Source: Valencia hispanica (taxonomy: Eukaryota > Chordata > Actinopteri > Cyprinodontiformes > Valenciidae). Taken from it: a stretch of DNA of 64,000 nucleotides. The notes beneath the pieces were generated by a model, which saw only the letters and a program-made list of their open reading frames with translations, searched no databases and had not been told where the DNA came from. Of this stretch, positions 21,601 through 29,643 are shown piece after piece; the first letter of the stretch is position 1; each line of letters starts with the position of its first letter. A program made the translations under genes and the position numbers. Where the stretch lies: NCBI GenBank assembly GCA_963556495.2, contig OY747722.1, positions 28,100,501 through 28,164,500 on the forward strand, written 5' to 3'.

Positions 21601-24427
21601 TAATAGTTTTTCTGTCATAAGACTTTTTGTGCATCTCTGCAGCTTCACGTTACTATTGTACTCTTGGCTGGATTTTTCCGTAATGCTCTCATTGCCCTTG
21701 TCAGTTTGCTTTAGATTTCTCTACAACATAATCTCTGACCTGTCTGCTGTGTTCCTTTTCATGATGCTGCTTAAACACTAATGCTCTCCAACAAACCTCC
21801 AAGGCCCTCACAGAGCATTTGGTAGGTCGAATAAAAATCCCAATAAAATGTGTCGCTTCCCACTTTGCTTCCGTTCACAGAAACATACAGATACTGTACC
21901 CTCCACTGCACTGGATACATGCGGACTTGGCCAAGCAGCCAGCTGGACCCTGAGGGCGATGGTGCAGATAAGGAGACCTCCAGCTTAAACAGTTTGGTGA
22001 CGGTGTGCCGCCTCCACCCCCACATTTCCCACCAGCCCCCAAAAGACGTCAACGTCAAAGCCACCGAGTTCGTGACCCGCTGTGCAATCGACGGCAAGTT
22101 CACTTTTGTAGATCAACAGTGAGTTTCCACTTTCTAACTACGTCCATCCTGCACCATTGATCTTGCACCCCCCCCCCGTCGGTTACTGGTTGGCTCTGAA
22201 GCCACGGTTCAGCTGAGAAAGAAATGGCAGAGGCTTGTTGTGACGTCAGTTCATCTGTCAGTGGAGATAATCCTTTCTGTCTTTGCCGTTGTTTCTCAGA
22301 AGAAGCTGTGCATCTTGATGGCATCACATGACAATCTCTTCTCACTTTTTGGGAAGTAATTACACAACACCAATAATGTAAAGTGATTTACTTAATCCAA
22401 TTTCTCGTGTGTTACTGACGAATGTAAAATGTTGAAGCTGCTGTTCAACTTTTATTAGACTGCATTTTATTGTGCACAATCTTGGGAGGTGGTATGAGAG
22501 ACAGAGGAAGGCTGAATAATTAAACTCTGACCTTTCTGTTTTCTCCCCAGAGCTACGACAGTCATTGGGTATTTGCCACAGGAAGTTCTCGGCACCTCCT
22601 GTTACGAGTACTTCCACCAGGATGACCTCCAGCATATGGCGGGGAAGCACAGGCAAGGTGATGGAGCAAAGCCAACACTGTGATCGAAACCTTAGGAGAT
22701 GCAACATTCAACACCTGGAAGAAGGTTATACACAAGTCTTTAGAAGTTCTTCGTTTGTGATAAGGTCCAATCTCTTCTACAGTTCTTCGAAGCAAAGAGA
22801 AGATTGAGACACAGTGCTACAAGTTCAAAACAAAACATGGCTCCTATGTTACACTCCAAAGCCAGTGGTTTGGTTTCACAAATCCATGGACCAAAGAAGT
22901 CGAGTTCATCGTCTCTTCAAACAGGGTTATCTCGTAAGTGTGCTTCCCAGCTCCTCAGATTCAGTTCTTCTTTGATGTGTTAGAACTGCAAGCTGCAATT
23001 CTGCTCTGTACCAACAGGGGGCCTGGTCACACAAAAGATGAGAGAGAGGCTGGCAGCTTGAAATTGGCACAGGGTGAGATATTCTTCCAACACTGTAACC
23101 TTGGACTCATGGCATTTGCTTGATCTTGCCTTCCACACCTTAGTAAAAAAAAAAAGGAAAACCATGTATCATTTTTCTATCACTTCCCAGTTATGGGCTA
23201 CTGTGAGTTGCTATATTTCATAAAATAAAATGTAGTTGACTGAAAGGGACAATGTTCTAGGTGTATGAATACTTAATTCTCCGACACTTTGCTTAAACAG
23301 AAGACGCGAAGGAAATCCTGCACATTCCTGGCTTCTCCACTGGCGTGGGCACCATGATCTACGCAGGCAGCATAGGGACCCAGATCGCAAATGAGCTAGG
23401 CGACACATACAGGTAAAGAGTTTTTGGAATCATGTGTAAGAAATTATGTTAAAGGTGAGAGGGTCATCAGAGGGTCAAGAAGTGTAAATGCCTGACAGAA
23501 AATCACATGAAAGACAGATTTATGCAGATGTAGACTTTTTAAGGCTGCAACCTTTGAGGTTTGATCAGCTGGTTAACAACTAATTTGACCTTGAATGTAG
23601 TTTCTGATCTGGAGTGTATAGTCGTTGCTGGTGTTTATGAAAAACCTGCTTTTTATCAGAGAGAAATACCTTAAGCACATATTACCAATCTCTGAACAGG
23701 GATTTTATTTCTACTTTTAACAGGGCAAACTCGTCCCCATCAAGCGGAGCTTCAAGTCCGTTTGGCTCTGTCCAGGAGAAATGTCCACAGACCAGCAGGA
23801 GTGTAAGTTGCCTCACCTCACTGCCACTGAAGACCATACAGTATGCTTCTAGGCATTAATAGTTGGTCTGCTTACACATTAAAGAACAGCTTCCTTTGCA
23901 GAGCTTTAAGGTGCTTCTGACTCTTGCAGACTTCCAGCAGAGAGGACGAAGCAGGCAGCTCTTCACACTCCCAGTCCCAGGCTGATTCCAGTAAAGAAGC
24001 TGCTGAAAGCAGTGCAGCGCCTGAGAGTCGAGGTAGTTTTATTCTGGTAGCAATTTTTAAACACAACTTTAGCAGGTCACAATCCCGACACGAGCCAAAG
24101 TATTATCTGCCTAAGGGTTGAGATGACCAATACCAATGCCAATAACAGCTGAGGGCACTGTACAGTTAAACAAGGCAGGACTCAAGGAAATAGGTCACCA
24201 TGAAAACAAAGCCCTAATCATTGTAGAGTGTTTTAAATGAGAGTTTCTAAAGTTATTTCCTGTTTGGTATCACACCAGGTGAGCTGTCCCAGCTAGACTT
24301 GGATGTCTCGGAGCTCAGCAGCTTCAGTAACGACGAGGCAGCCATGGCCGTCATCATGAGCTTGCTAGAGACTGACGTAAACATGGGCCAAACTGGAGAC
24401 TTTGAGGATTTGCACTGGCCTTTCTAG
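6600..24427 (+). CDS. bmal2: bmal2 (arntl2), bHLH-PAS clock transcription factor, 16 coding exons
   Basis: The protein is the partner of CLOCK/NPAS2 that binds CACGTG E-boxes in the nucleus and drives the positive limb of the circadian clock. Coding exons: 6600-6642, 11282-11396, 11637-11678, 11822-11979, 12056-12138, 13470-13562, 14245-14362, 14465-14614, 21881-22118, 22551-22657, 22783-22933, 23018-23073, 23301-23412, 23724-23802, 23930-24032, 24279-24427. All 15 introns are GT-AG and all junctions keep phase, giving 1797 nt or 598 residues plus stop; human BMAL2 is about 636. Order: nuclear-localisation-like PRKRKG (near 36-41), bHLH (70-120), PAS-A (about 140-265), PAS-B (about 340-440), C-terminal transactivation domain (575-598). 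The helix ([13 protein letters not shown]) matches BMAL2 rather than BMAL1 (MNSFIDELASLVP). The gene looks functional. Exons 1-3 are the least certain because they are short and diverged. Confidence 0.93.
7136..7141. promoter_or_regulatory. CACGTG E-box in intron 1
   Basis: A canonical E-box, the CLOCK:BMAL binding site, inside the CpG-rich region ~500 bases after exon 1 and 50 bases before a ROR/REV-ERB element. A 6-bp motif alone is weak evidence; the neighbourhood makes it more credible. Confidence 0.4.
7191..7201 (+). promoter_or_regulatory. ROR/REV-ERB response element (RRE) in intron 1
   Basis: AAAGTGGGTCA matches the WAWNTRGGTCA consensus at every position. RORs activate and REV-ERBs repress Bmal1 through such sites in mammals. 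It lies ~550 bases into intron 1 of bmal2. Confidence 0.55.
8285..9050 (+). mobile_element. Tc1-type transposon relic, split by a hAT MITE
   Basis: 8285-8342 resembles the terminal repeat of a fish Tc1 family (CTTGAACCTTTTCACATCTC), and 8741-8830 continues it (GGGATTTTATGTGATAGACAG). 8870-9050 encodes a transposase remnant with [13 protein letters not shown], the motif before the second catalytic Asp. The centre is deleted and the copy cannot move. Confidence 0.75.
8343..8740. mobile_element. 398-bp hAT-type MITE with perfect 8-bp target duplication
   Basis: The element starts TAGGGACGTGTATTGGCAA and ends CTTACATCCTTA, giving imperfect terminal inverted repeats. It is flanked by CATTTAAA at 8335-8342 and again at 8741-8748, an exact 8-bp duplication as made by hAT transposases. 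The interior is AT-rich and non-coding. It interrupts an older Tc1 relic. Confidence 0.85.
10067..10072. promoter_or_regulatory. CACGTG E-box in intron 1
   Basis: It lies 57 bases upstream of a perfect RRE and is one of two E-boxes bracketing an RRE plus TATA motif at 10067-10202. Confidence 0.4.
10129..10139 (+). promoter_or_regulatory. ROR/REV-ERB response element (RRE), second intronic copy
   Basis: TAAGTAGGTCA matches WAWNTRGGTCA at every position and ends 13 bases before a TATA motif. It is 1.1 kb upstream of coding exon 2. Confidence 0.55.
10153..10160 (+). promoter_or_regulatory. TATA-box-like motif in intron 1
   Basis: TATATAAG follows the RRE at 10129-10139 and precedes a CACGTG at 10197-10202. 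An alternative first exon starting near 10180-10190 is possible: a strong donor A|GTGAGT occurs at 10332. An ATG at 10248 opens only 27 codons (MAAFSQCF...), so such an exon would be mainly untranslated unless translation begins in exon 2. Confidence 0.35.
10197..10202. promoter_or_regulatory. CACGTG E-box downstream of the TATA motif
   Basis: Sequence context CTCACACGTGCC. See the RRE at 10129-10139 for the cluster. Confidence 0.4.
10455..11180 (+). mobile_element. Tc1-type transposon relic in intron 1
   Basis: The left edge (AAAAGTATTGGGTCACCCCT) and the body (for example TGGGAACGACAGCAACTCCG, then GGGTTTCCATGGGCAACAG) correspond to a widespread fish Tc1 family. A translated fragment near 11040-11095 keeps the glycine-rich [11 protein letters not shown] form of the GGGxxxWG-type motif. 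Frames are broken throughout. Confidence 0.7.
11282..11396 (+). CDS. bmal2: bmal2 coding exon 2 (residues 15-52)
   Basis: It carries ELPRKRKG, matching the nuclear-localisation segment FPRKRKG/NRKRKG before the bHLH of BMAL2 and BMAL1. The acceptor after CTTATCACGTATTAG gives an acidic, in-phase lead ([11 protein letters not shown]). The donor ACA|GTAAGA at 11397 is better than the alternative GAGAG|GTCAAA at 11379; both keep phase. An acceptor at 11320 would also keep phase but lacks a pyrimidine tract. Confidence 0.75.
11637..11678 (+). CDS. bmal2: bmal2 coding exon 3 (residues 53-66)
   Basis: A 42-nt exon between TTTGCAG and GTGAAC. It reads [14 protein letters not shown], which aligns with the VEDGEHQVKMKAFR segment just before the BMAL2 basic region. 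It ends in phase 2, completing Arg with the first base of exon 4. Confidence 0.85.
11822..11979 (+). CDS. bmal2: bmal2 coding exon 4, bHLH (residues 67-119)
   Basis: It encodes the basic region ([16 protein letters not shown]) and both helices. The three bases-contacting residues of class B bHLH proteins are present: His70, Glu74 and Arg78. The second helix reads [15 protein letters not shown], with Lys110 where BMAL1 and BMAL2 normally have Met. Acceptor TACCTACAG, donor AAAG|GTAACT. Confidence 0.95.
12056..12138 (+). CDS. bmal2: bmal2 coding exon 5 (residues 120-147)
   Basis: It reads [20 protein letters not shown] then DLRHLLLR, the linker from the bHLH into PAS-A; the counterpart in BMAL1 contains TEANYKPTFLSDDELKHLILR. 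Acceptor TGTTTTCAG, donor AGG|GTAAAA, ending in phase 0. Confidence 0.93.
12760..13150 (+). repeat. Dispersed teleost repeat in intron 5
   Basis: It includes TTTATATAGCGCCGATTCAG, ATGTCATCTCAAGGCAGTTT, then GGAGAGGAAAAACTCCTCTT and CTCCAGCAGAACCAGAACCT, phrases shared by a repeat scattered in many fish genomes. Its class is not clear to me. It abuts an 18S rRNA fragment. Confidence 0.6.
13154..13222 (+). rRNA. 18S rRNA 5'-end fragment (pseudogene)
   Basis: TGGTTGATCCTGCCAGTAGC and TTGTCTCAAAGATTAAGCCA followed by TGCAAGTCTAAGTAC match the first ~70 bases of eukaryotic 18S rRNA with few changes (CATGTC to CAAGTC, and a short deletion after AAGTAC). The match stops near 13222. It is only ~69 bases, within an intron, so it cannot be a working rRNA gene. 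Confidence 0.9.
13470..13562 (+). CDS. bmal2: bmal2 coding exon 6, PAS-A start (residues 148-178)
   Basis: It reads [20 protein letters not shown] and continues [11 protein letters not shown], the canonical opening strands of BMAL PAS-A. The usual VVGC is VVRC here. Acceptor TCGCCTCCAG, donor AAG|GTTTGT, phase 0. Confidence 0.95.
13696..14135 (+). mobile_element. Tc1-type transposon relic in intron 6
   Basis: Left edge GTAAAAGTATTCATACCCTG and right edge (inverted) AAGTTTGTGGTTATAATGTG ... AAACTTTTACAACCCGCTGT are the degraded inverted repeats of the same fish Tc1 family seen at 8285 and 54700. The interior keeps TTCCAGCAGGACAGTGACTC, coding for the QQDxD motif with the second catalytic Asp. 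Most of the transposase is deleted. Confidence 0.75.
14245..14362 (+). CDS. bmal2: bmal2 coding exon 7, PAS-A (residues 179-217)
   Basis: It contains [20 protein letters not shown], matching GQSLFDFLHPKDVAKVKEQL of BMAL2. The preceding acceptor follows a long pyrimidine tract (CATTTTTTCAG). It ends DAS in phase 1 at A|GTAAGA. Confidence 0.95.
14465..14614 (+). CDS. bmal2: bmal2 coding exon 8, PAS-A end (residues 218-267)
   Basis: It encodes TGVQVQ, then [11 protein letters not shown], a hallmark of BMAL PAS-A, and ends SSKKK before donor AAAG|GTGGGT. The PAS-A loop segment ([16 protein letters not shown]) is diverged, as this loop is between paralogues. The following intron is 7.3 kb and full of transposons. 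Confidence 0.93.
14615..16573. other. bmal2 intron 8, left part
   Basis: No exon candidate. 15940-16420 has moderately complex sequence, including several ACTAGT-containing segments (16035-16180) and a GC-richer block (16200-16400). These may be parts of a non-autonomous DNA element, but I could not define ends. Confidence 0.4.
16574..17340 (+). pseudogene. LINE ORF1 (coiled-coil RNA-binding protein) pseudogene
   Basis: The first 102 codons are open from an ATG at 16574 and look like the L1/Tx1 ORF1 coiled coil. In-frame TAA (16880-16882) and TGA (16909) follow, yet the same frame continues recognisably up to LRRE near 17200, and a shifted frame gives the KMYVFYDGE end near 17260. Confidence 0.75.
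16574..20745 (+). mobile_element. Tx1/L1-like LINE in intron 8, decayed, endonuclease partly deleted
   Basis: ORF1 remnant 16574-17340: a coiled coil ([20 protein letters not shown]) followed, after stops at 16880 and 16909, by an RNA-binding region with [13 protein letters not shown]2 remnant from ~17370: end of the endonuclease ([20 protein letters not shown]), then [10 protein letters not shown], then reverse transcriptase ([22 protein letters not shown] near 18885 where active copies have FADD), then 19170-20480 C-terminal parts. An A-rich tail follows AATAAAAATTGAATT at ~20722. Many stops and frameshifts. The N-terminal endonuclease is missing between 17340 and 17370. Confidence 0.85.
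20746..20860 (+). repeat. Duplicated A-rich LINE tail
   Basis: An AAAACTGATAAACTGTA phrase with A-rich flanks occurs twice, near 20747 and 20811, directly behind the LINE 3' end. Confidence 0.6.
20926..21060 (+). repeat. Dispersed repeat of the 'CTGGCATCCTGTCCAGGGTG' family
   Basis: GATGGACTGGCATCCTGTCC, AGGGTGTACCCCACCTCTCG and TGATTGCTGGAGATAG are the core of a very common fish repeat, often ending in (GGAT)n. Other copies lie at 31960-32095 (inverted) and 47806-47929. It may be the 3' end of an RTE/Rex3-type LINE or a SINE using its tail; this is inference. Confidence 0.65.
21330..21800 (-). mobile_element. Tc1-type transposon relic just upstream of bmal2 exon 9
   Basis: Read on the minus strand, it contains GGTTTGTTGGAGAGCATTAG, ATGAAAAGGAACACAGCAGA, GGTCAGAGATTATGTTGTAG and CAAACTGACAAGGGCAATGA, the start of a known fish Tc1 transposase region, followed by the DET-coding segment near 21470. 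It ends ~80 bases before an essential splice acceptor. Confidence 0.7.
21881..22118 (+). CDS. bmal2: bmal2 coding exon 9, linker and PAS-B start (residues 268-346)
   Basis: It opens with [16 protein letters not shown] (BMAL2: FYTIHCTGYLRSWP), includes an acidic variable linker, then RLHPHI and [11 protein letters not shown], the first strand of PAS-B. Donor CA|GTGAGT, phase 2. A Tc1 relic ends only ~80 bases upstream of its acceptor. Confidence 0.95.
22551..22657 (+). CDS. bmal2: bmal2 coding exon 10, PAS-B (residues 347-382)
   Basis: It contains [20 protein letters not shown], nearly identical to the BMAL1/BMAL2 PAS-B core. Acceptor TTCTCCCCAG, donor CAAG|GTGATG, phase 1. Confidence 0.96.
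22783..22933 (+). CDS. bmal2: bmal2 coding exon 11, PAS-B (residues 383-432)
   Basis: It reads [18 protein letters not shown], then [20 protein letters not shown], the closing strands of PAS-B including the WF and NPWTKE signatures. Donor TC|GTAAGT, phase 2. Confidence 0.96.
23018..23073 (+). CDS. bmal2: bmal2 coding exon 12 (residues 433-451)
   Basis: A 56-nt exon that reads [18 protein letters not shown] between CCAACAG and G|GTGAGA. Homology is low, as expected of the variable region after PAS-B. It is required: without it exon 11 (phase 2) cannot join exon 13 in the conserved frame, and with it the phase is exact. Confidence 0.75.
23301..23412 (+). CDS. bmal2: bmal2 coding exon 13 (residues 452-488)
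   Basis: It contains [20 protein letters not shown] and IANELGD, matching the VPGMSTGTVLGAGSIGTDIANEI segment of BMAL2. Acceptor TTAAACAG, donor AG|GTAAAG, phase 2. Confidence 0.93.
23724..23802 (+). CDS. bmal2: bmal2 coding exon 14 (residues 489-515)
   Basis: Ser-rich segment ([18 protein letters not shown]), comparable to the SSPSSCGSSP stretch of BMAL1. Acceptor CTTTTAACAG, donor AGT|GTAAGT, phase 0. Confidence 0.88.
23930..24032 (+). CDS. bmal2: bmal2 coding exon 15 (residues 516-549)
   Basis: Ser/Glu-rich low-complexity linker ([20 protein letters not shown]) before the transactivation domain. Acceptor CTCTTGCAG, donor G|GTAGTT, phase 1. Confidence 0.87.
24279..24427 (+). CDS. bmal2: bmal2 coding exon 16, transactivation domain and stop (residues 550-598)
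   Basis: It reads [20 protein letters not shown], then the conserved helix [11 protein letters not shown] and the tail DFEDLHWPF before TAG at 24425-24427. In BMAL1 the matching C-terminus binds CBP/p300 and CRY. Human BMAL2 is more diverged here, so this fish copy is closer to BMAL1 in its tail. Confidence 0.96.
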
Positions 24428-25220
24428 AGGGAGCTCGGACTCTCATTCCCTCTTTCAATGTTCTTGTGCCCTTTTCTTGCCATAGGCCAAGAACCTCTGA
24501 ACCATTTTAACAATTGTTATCCGAAGACTTACCTGTCCTCAAACAACTGAAGGCGCTGGAATTGTCCCTAAGGTTGCAACATGTCTTACTTGAGGACAGC
24601 TGGGCTGTAACTTAAGAAATATTGTGACTGATCATCTTGTTGGTCTCTTGGTTTTTGCTTGAAGCAAAGTGAGGTCAAAGTAGGTGGTGAGTCAGAGTCT
24701 TCCTCAGCGAGAACTTAGCACTTCAACGGGGTCTAGACCAACACTTTCCACAGAAAACAAAAAGAAAAAAGTGTTTGCTCTGCTGCCATCAATTACCAAG
24801 GTATGAAGAAGAACGAGACTCCTGTCATATTCAGTGCTGCTATAAAAAATCCTCAAACTTTGAACAGCTGTGTACCCATTGTACACTGTTATGGCTGTCA
24901 GATGTTTCATTACATGGAAGATTGTGTTTTTTATTTATTATATTTTGTCATTTTAAAGCCCTATTTGCAAAAACAGTCACTTAAAAGTAAAAAGAATTCT
25001 CTCAAAGGTGTTCTCTCAAACTTGTGTTCGGAGATGGTTGAAATCAGAATATTTAGCCTTTTAGCATCCCTAGATATTGGTAATTTCCAAATGTCATAAC
25101 CACCGATATTCACAGGGAATTATCAATGGTATGTTAGTTATACCCAATATTCAGAATTTATTCACAAATGCTTTTAAGTAACAATACAGCCACAAAATAA
25201 ACTTCAACTTTATTGGCACA
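24428..25220 (+). other. bmal2 3' untranslated region
   Basis: Sequence from the stop to a polyadenylation signal, AATAAA at 25196-25201, with a T-rich stretch after it. No other coding content. The 3' end is predicted, not shown. Confidence 0.55.
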
Positions 25221-26289
25221 GGTCTGTCACTTGATCGTGTTCAAACCCAGTCGACTAGAGTTAAGGTTATCTTGTAGATCTCTTGGTTATACAAAAAAAC
25301 ATCTGGCACTTTTTTGGATTTTCCAATACTTTTTCCTCTCTCACTGATCACTTAGGACACATACAGCCATGTGACAAAGAATGTACGACCTATATCAAAG
25401 TCTTTGAATTAATTGCCAGACACATTAGTTGGAACCCACGGTGATGATGTGTAATCTTGATGCATGCATTTTTCTGTGAAGTGAAAACAGACATGAATGA
25501 AAGTAATTTTGTTTCGTCGAACCGGTTCTGTGTTGATTTGGCCAAATATTTTGTGACCTTTTCCTTCTGAAAGTCCCAGCGACGGCCTATTTTCAGTTTC
25601 CTGGCAGAGGACATCCAATTTGTTTATCTATTTTAACACTTGTCATATTTCTGAGCATCTGCTTTTAATTTCAGTGGCATAGAAAGACAATGATATGGGA
25701 AGATAATGATCTCTCATAGCCTTACCATGCATGTGACACTGTAACACACTCAATGTGATCACCACATATGCAGGGCTACTACAGACTTTTTTTTGGATAG
25801 ATCCAAAAATGTATAATTTACCCAACTCTCAAAACCCTATGTATAAAACATGTGCACCATTGCTACAGAACTAATGCAAATGTGACTCAAATATTGGTGA
25901 GATTAACCAATTTATAACACAATTTATTGCATGCTATGCTATGCAGACTTCTTGATACTTGAAACTGAAAGTGAAACTGACAGCATGACCAACTTTATGA
26001 TAATTTCAGCTAGTAATTATCTGTAATAATTAAGCATTCAAGAGCACCCATGGAGCCTAGAGATTTTGTCTGTTGATCCTTAAATGTGGGGAGGGACAAA
26101 TAATGTCTGATACAGCGGAATACTGTGCACTCCAAACACTTGCTCCCAATAGACTATTCTAAATGGAAGCACACCAGAAGCAGCATACATACCCGGATAA
26201 CAAAGAGTACAGCATGACAACAACTGTACAGTGTTCCCAAGACCTTTAGAAGTGAATCAGACCCTTACTATCCCAAATTTTCCACTATA

Positions 26290-26560
26290 CTCGACATCTG
26301 CCATGAGGTGCTCTTCCACGTTTTCATTCTTTGTCTGTTTTATAACAGACCCTCCTGGAGTGGTGAATTCTAGTCTCATCTGATCAAAGCACACGGTTTC
26401 CGTTAAAGTTTCAGTAAAGTTTAGCAAACTCCACGTTTACATTTGTGGTGGTAGTGCATAAAATAATTTTTCATGACATCAGTCCCAAACAACCACTTGG
26501 GATGTAAGTTGAATCTCATGGTTGTTATGCAAGATGGTCAGTGGCTGTCTTGCATAACAA
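26290..26560 (-). mobile_element. Faint Tc1-type relic
   Basis: Minus-strand phrase corresponding to TCTCATCTGATCAAAGCACA and GTTTAGCAAACTCCACGTTT, commonly found in fish Tc1 transposase genes around the first catalytic Asp (S-D-E). Too degraded to delimit. Confidence 0.45.
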
Positions 26561-27994
26561 GCCATTAGTCAAGCTATGTTTATACCCAAGAGAAACAAAG
26601 AGTAATGTTTCACTAATTAGAAGTTCTGATCAAACTTGAAAGGCTTCAGTTGTATTGATTTTAAAGGATTATTGGCAGTTTCAATAACTACCTGAAACCT
26701 AGATAAGAACAGTTATATTTCTTTGCATGGATTCCCCCTTTAAATAAATATATCTAAATCAAATGTTGGGATATTCTAAAATTTTAGTTGTGACATTATG
26801 TAACTTTATAAAATAATTTAGTGTATGGCTTTTTACACATCTTTACCAATAAATGTTGATGACACTATGAAAGCAGATGAGCAATGACACATCACTGGAA
26901 GCACCGTCATTTATTTATGTAACAAAGCCAAATTGTACCAGCTTTCTATGAAACATTTATACCTCTCTGTTAGTGGAATTTTAAAGAGTAAGATGAAGTC
27001 AGTTGCAGCAAAACAGTAACGCGTAACTGCAACTCTGTGTATAGAAGGTAATAACAAAAGATACGATAAATTGGGTCTGTTTTGGGGTAGGACATGGGCA
27101 ACTTACAATCATCAAGCCGACCAACCAAGAGCTCAAGTGTAAGGTTATCTTTCGGATTGAAGAAGCTGTGTAGAATCTGAGTCACTCAACAGGACAATAA
27201 GCCCAAGCAGAATTGCAGATTTATAATTTTTTCTGTTAAAAAGAGTATGATCCAGGTGTTATGTTGGCCCATTTAAAGTCCAAACTTGAATCAAAGATCG
27301 AAAATGTCTCCTTTTAACTTGGCTGTGACCACTTGGTTATTCTTTGCGTGTTTGTCAAACATTTTTACAATCCTTACCTGAAACAACCAGCTGTTTCAAA
27401 TCTGATATTTATCAACCACTTTGAACAATGTACAGTTGGAAAAAGTTTTTTCATGACTGAAGTGATTATTTAGAGAAGAGCAAATAATTTACACTTGAAC
27501 TGGTGATGCAAAACATATATTTTCCTCTGAAACTGACTTTGAAAAGCAGCCTATATATATCCCACCATATTTGACCCACCGCAAGAACTTATGTCTTCTG
27601 TAAAAATGTTTTTAAGAAATTCTATAGAAAAAGATCTGCTTTGCCACACATTAAATGACCACATGCACTGTGCAGAAAGTTAGTCGAGTAAAGTTAGAGC
27701 TTTGCATAATTACCTGACTTTCTTCAACTTTTCTTCTTCATTTGTTATGAGAGTAAACATCAAAGAGTACAAGGGAAAAATCTTCAGCTGGATTACAAGA
27801 ATGTTCTTTCAAAAAGGAATACTTGAATATTGACTTGAGTTTGTGGATTAGCTTCCTAAATTAATAGCAAAAAAATAACTTTCCAATCATTTGGCTTATG
27901 CAATAAAACAGCTTTATTGCCGAAGGTTTAAAGAGAAAATCTGGCACACTTTGAGAAAAAATGTCACTCATTTTATAGCAATTTTATTGGGAGG

Positions 27995-28150
27995 AGTTGG
28001 TCACCTCAGGCCTCCCCCTCTTCTCTACTGGGGTTGACTTTTTCACTACACACCACCCCTCTTTACTGCTGGGATGGAGTTATTCACTGCCGACCACCCC
28101 TCTTTTCTGTTGGGATGATGAGGTGGAGCAGTCCACTTCAGACTGTTCCT
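27995..28150. repeat. Short imperfect tandem repeat (about 3 units of ~45-50 bp)
   Basis: Three units follow the pattern CACCCCTCTTTACTGCTGGG ... TTCACTRC: the starts are near 28013, 28066 and 28096. Similarity between units is moderate. Confidence 0.55.
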
Positions 28151-28949
28151 CTTTTATCATAGTGTGCCTTATTTAAGATCTACAGCTTTGAGCTACTAGA
28201 TAAAGACATATTTAGAAATCAAAGTGTGGTTAACGAGTCACACTCCGATCTTCCAGTTTGCTTACAGACAGCTGATACTGGCTCCTCTTCAAAACAGAAA
28301 GTTTGCAAGTCATGGCTAGAACAAACCAGAGTCTTGGTTGACAGTACTTTACGGTAAACCCTTATTGCTTACAAAATTAAGTACTTTTACATTTGGTTTT
28401 ACCATACAAATGAAAAAGGTTTCAGATAGTACTGACCTTAAACACCCAGATGACTTAAAGCAAAGAAAATGTGTAACATGGCCATTTTGACAAATAAATT
28501 GCATGACACACTAAATCCTTAAATGTTAAATAAATGCTGTTGCTTGGCTTTGAAAGCATTGCTTGTGTTGAAAATCAACAGGAATGAAATTCTTCATGAA
28601 TTCAAAAGCAAATTGATTCACATTTTCTGTTGCCATGTATCATTTAAATTGGGCACCAAAGGATAGTGAACATGTCTTGCTATGAAAAGACATCTGATGT
28701 TTGTGTGTTATATTTGCTGTAGCAATCAATAAGTTGACAATAAAAGAGTCTTTAAAAATTTTTGTATCATGTTTGATTTTAGCTTTTGGACCCACATGCA
28801 GAACACCACTAGGGAAACCAGTTGTGAAATAATTAAACAGTTCATTAAGACAATGACTATAGGTTGATCGCTGGAAACAGGAACACTGCACGAAGGAATG
28901 GAGATGAGGAAAACTGTAGAATGGAAAGATCACAGGTGAGTAGTTTTCC

Positions 28950-29585
28950 TTGATTAATGACAATTGTTTGACAGTAAAAACTATCTTCTGAACACCACTA
29001 AGACTAAGGAGCTGGTGGTGGACTTCAGGAGATCTAAACCACCAAGACACCCAGTCTGCACAGATGGGGAGGAAATCGAGACTGTGTACTCCTACAGATA
29101 CCAGGGTGTGGTTCTGGACCAGAAACTGGAGTGGACCACCAACACGGACGCAGCATACAGGAAGGGACAGAGTCGCCTTTTCTTCTTCAGGCGACTAAGG
29201 CTCCTTTGATGTCTGCAGTGACATGCTGCAGATGTGCTACCACAGTCATCAGAAGTGTGCTTTTGTATGCCGTTGTCTGTTGGGGAAGCAGCACTATGGA
29301 CAAAGACTGCAGATGTCTGAACAAACTTGTCAGAAAGGCCAGTTCTGTGCTGGGTCAGGAGCTGGACCCTGTAAGAACTGTGGTGGAGAGACAGATGAGG
29401 AGGAAACTGCAGGGCATTCTGGTTAATACAAAACATCCCTTCCATGATGTCCTGACCAGCCAGAGAAGCAGCTGCAGTGAAAGATTGATCTCTTTGAGAT
29501 GCAGGAGGATTGAGAGGTTCAGGAGATCGTTTGTTCCTGCAGCCATAAGACTGATCAACAGAGACATCCAACATGTTTCCTGAAT
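28950..29585 (+). mobile_element. LINE 3' fragment (Rex1/CR1-like reverse transcriptase C-terminus)
   Basis: It encodes NTTKTKELVVDFRRSKPP and YQGVVLDQKLEW (end of the polymerase), then, after a one-frame change at ~29208, LLYAVVCWGSSTMDKDCRCL, LVRKASSVLGQELD and RSFVPAAIRLINRD before a stop at 29581. The 5' part of the element is missing, as usual for LINE insertions. Host function is not implied. Confidence 0.8.
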
Positions 29586-29598
29586 AATTTTATATTAA

Positions 29599-29601
<3 letters not shown>

Positions 29602-29636
<35 letters not shown>
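29602..29636. repeat. (AT)n microsatellite
   Basis: About 17 AT units between a LINE end and a Tc1 inverted repeat. Confidence 0.9.
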
Positions 29637-29642
<6 letters not shown>

Positions 29643-29643
29643 A

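Larger units (their letters stand above)
25221..28860. other. Intergenic stretch, no gene seen
   Basis: AT-rich. The only features I can support are a faint Tc1 relic (26290-26560) and a short tandem repeat (27995-28150). Open frames are short and without family likeness. Confidence 0.5.

Noticed and set aside
23301..23412. Direct joining of bmal2 exon 11 to exon 13 (apparent frameshift)
   Set aside because: The small exon 23018-23073 between them restores the phase exactly, so no frameshift is needed.
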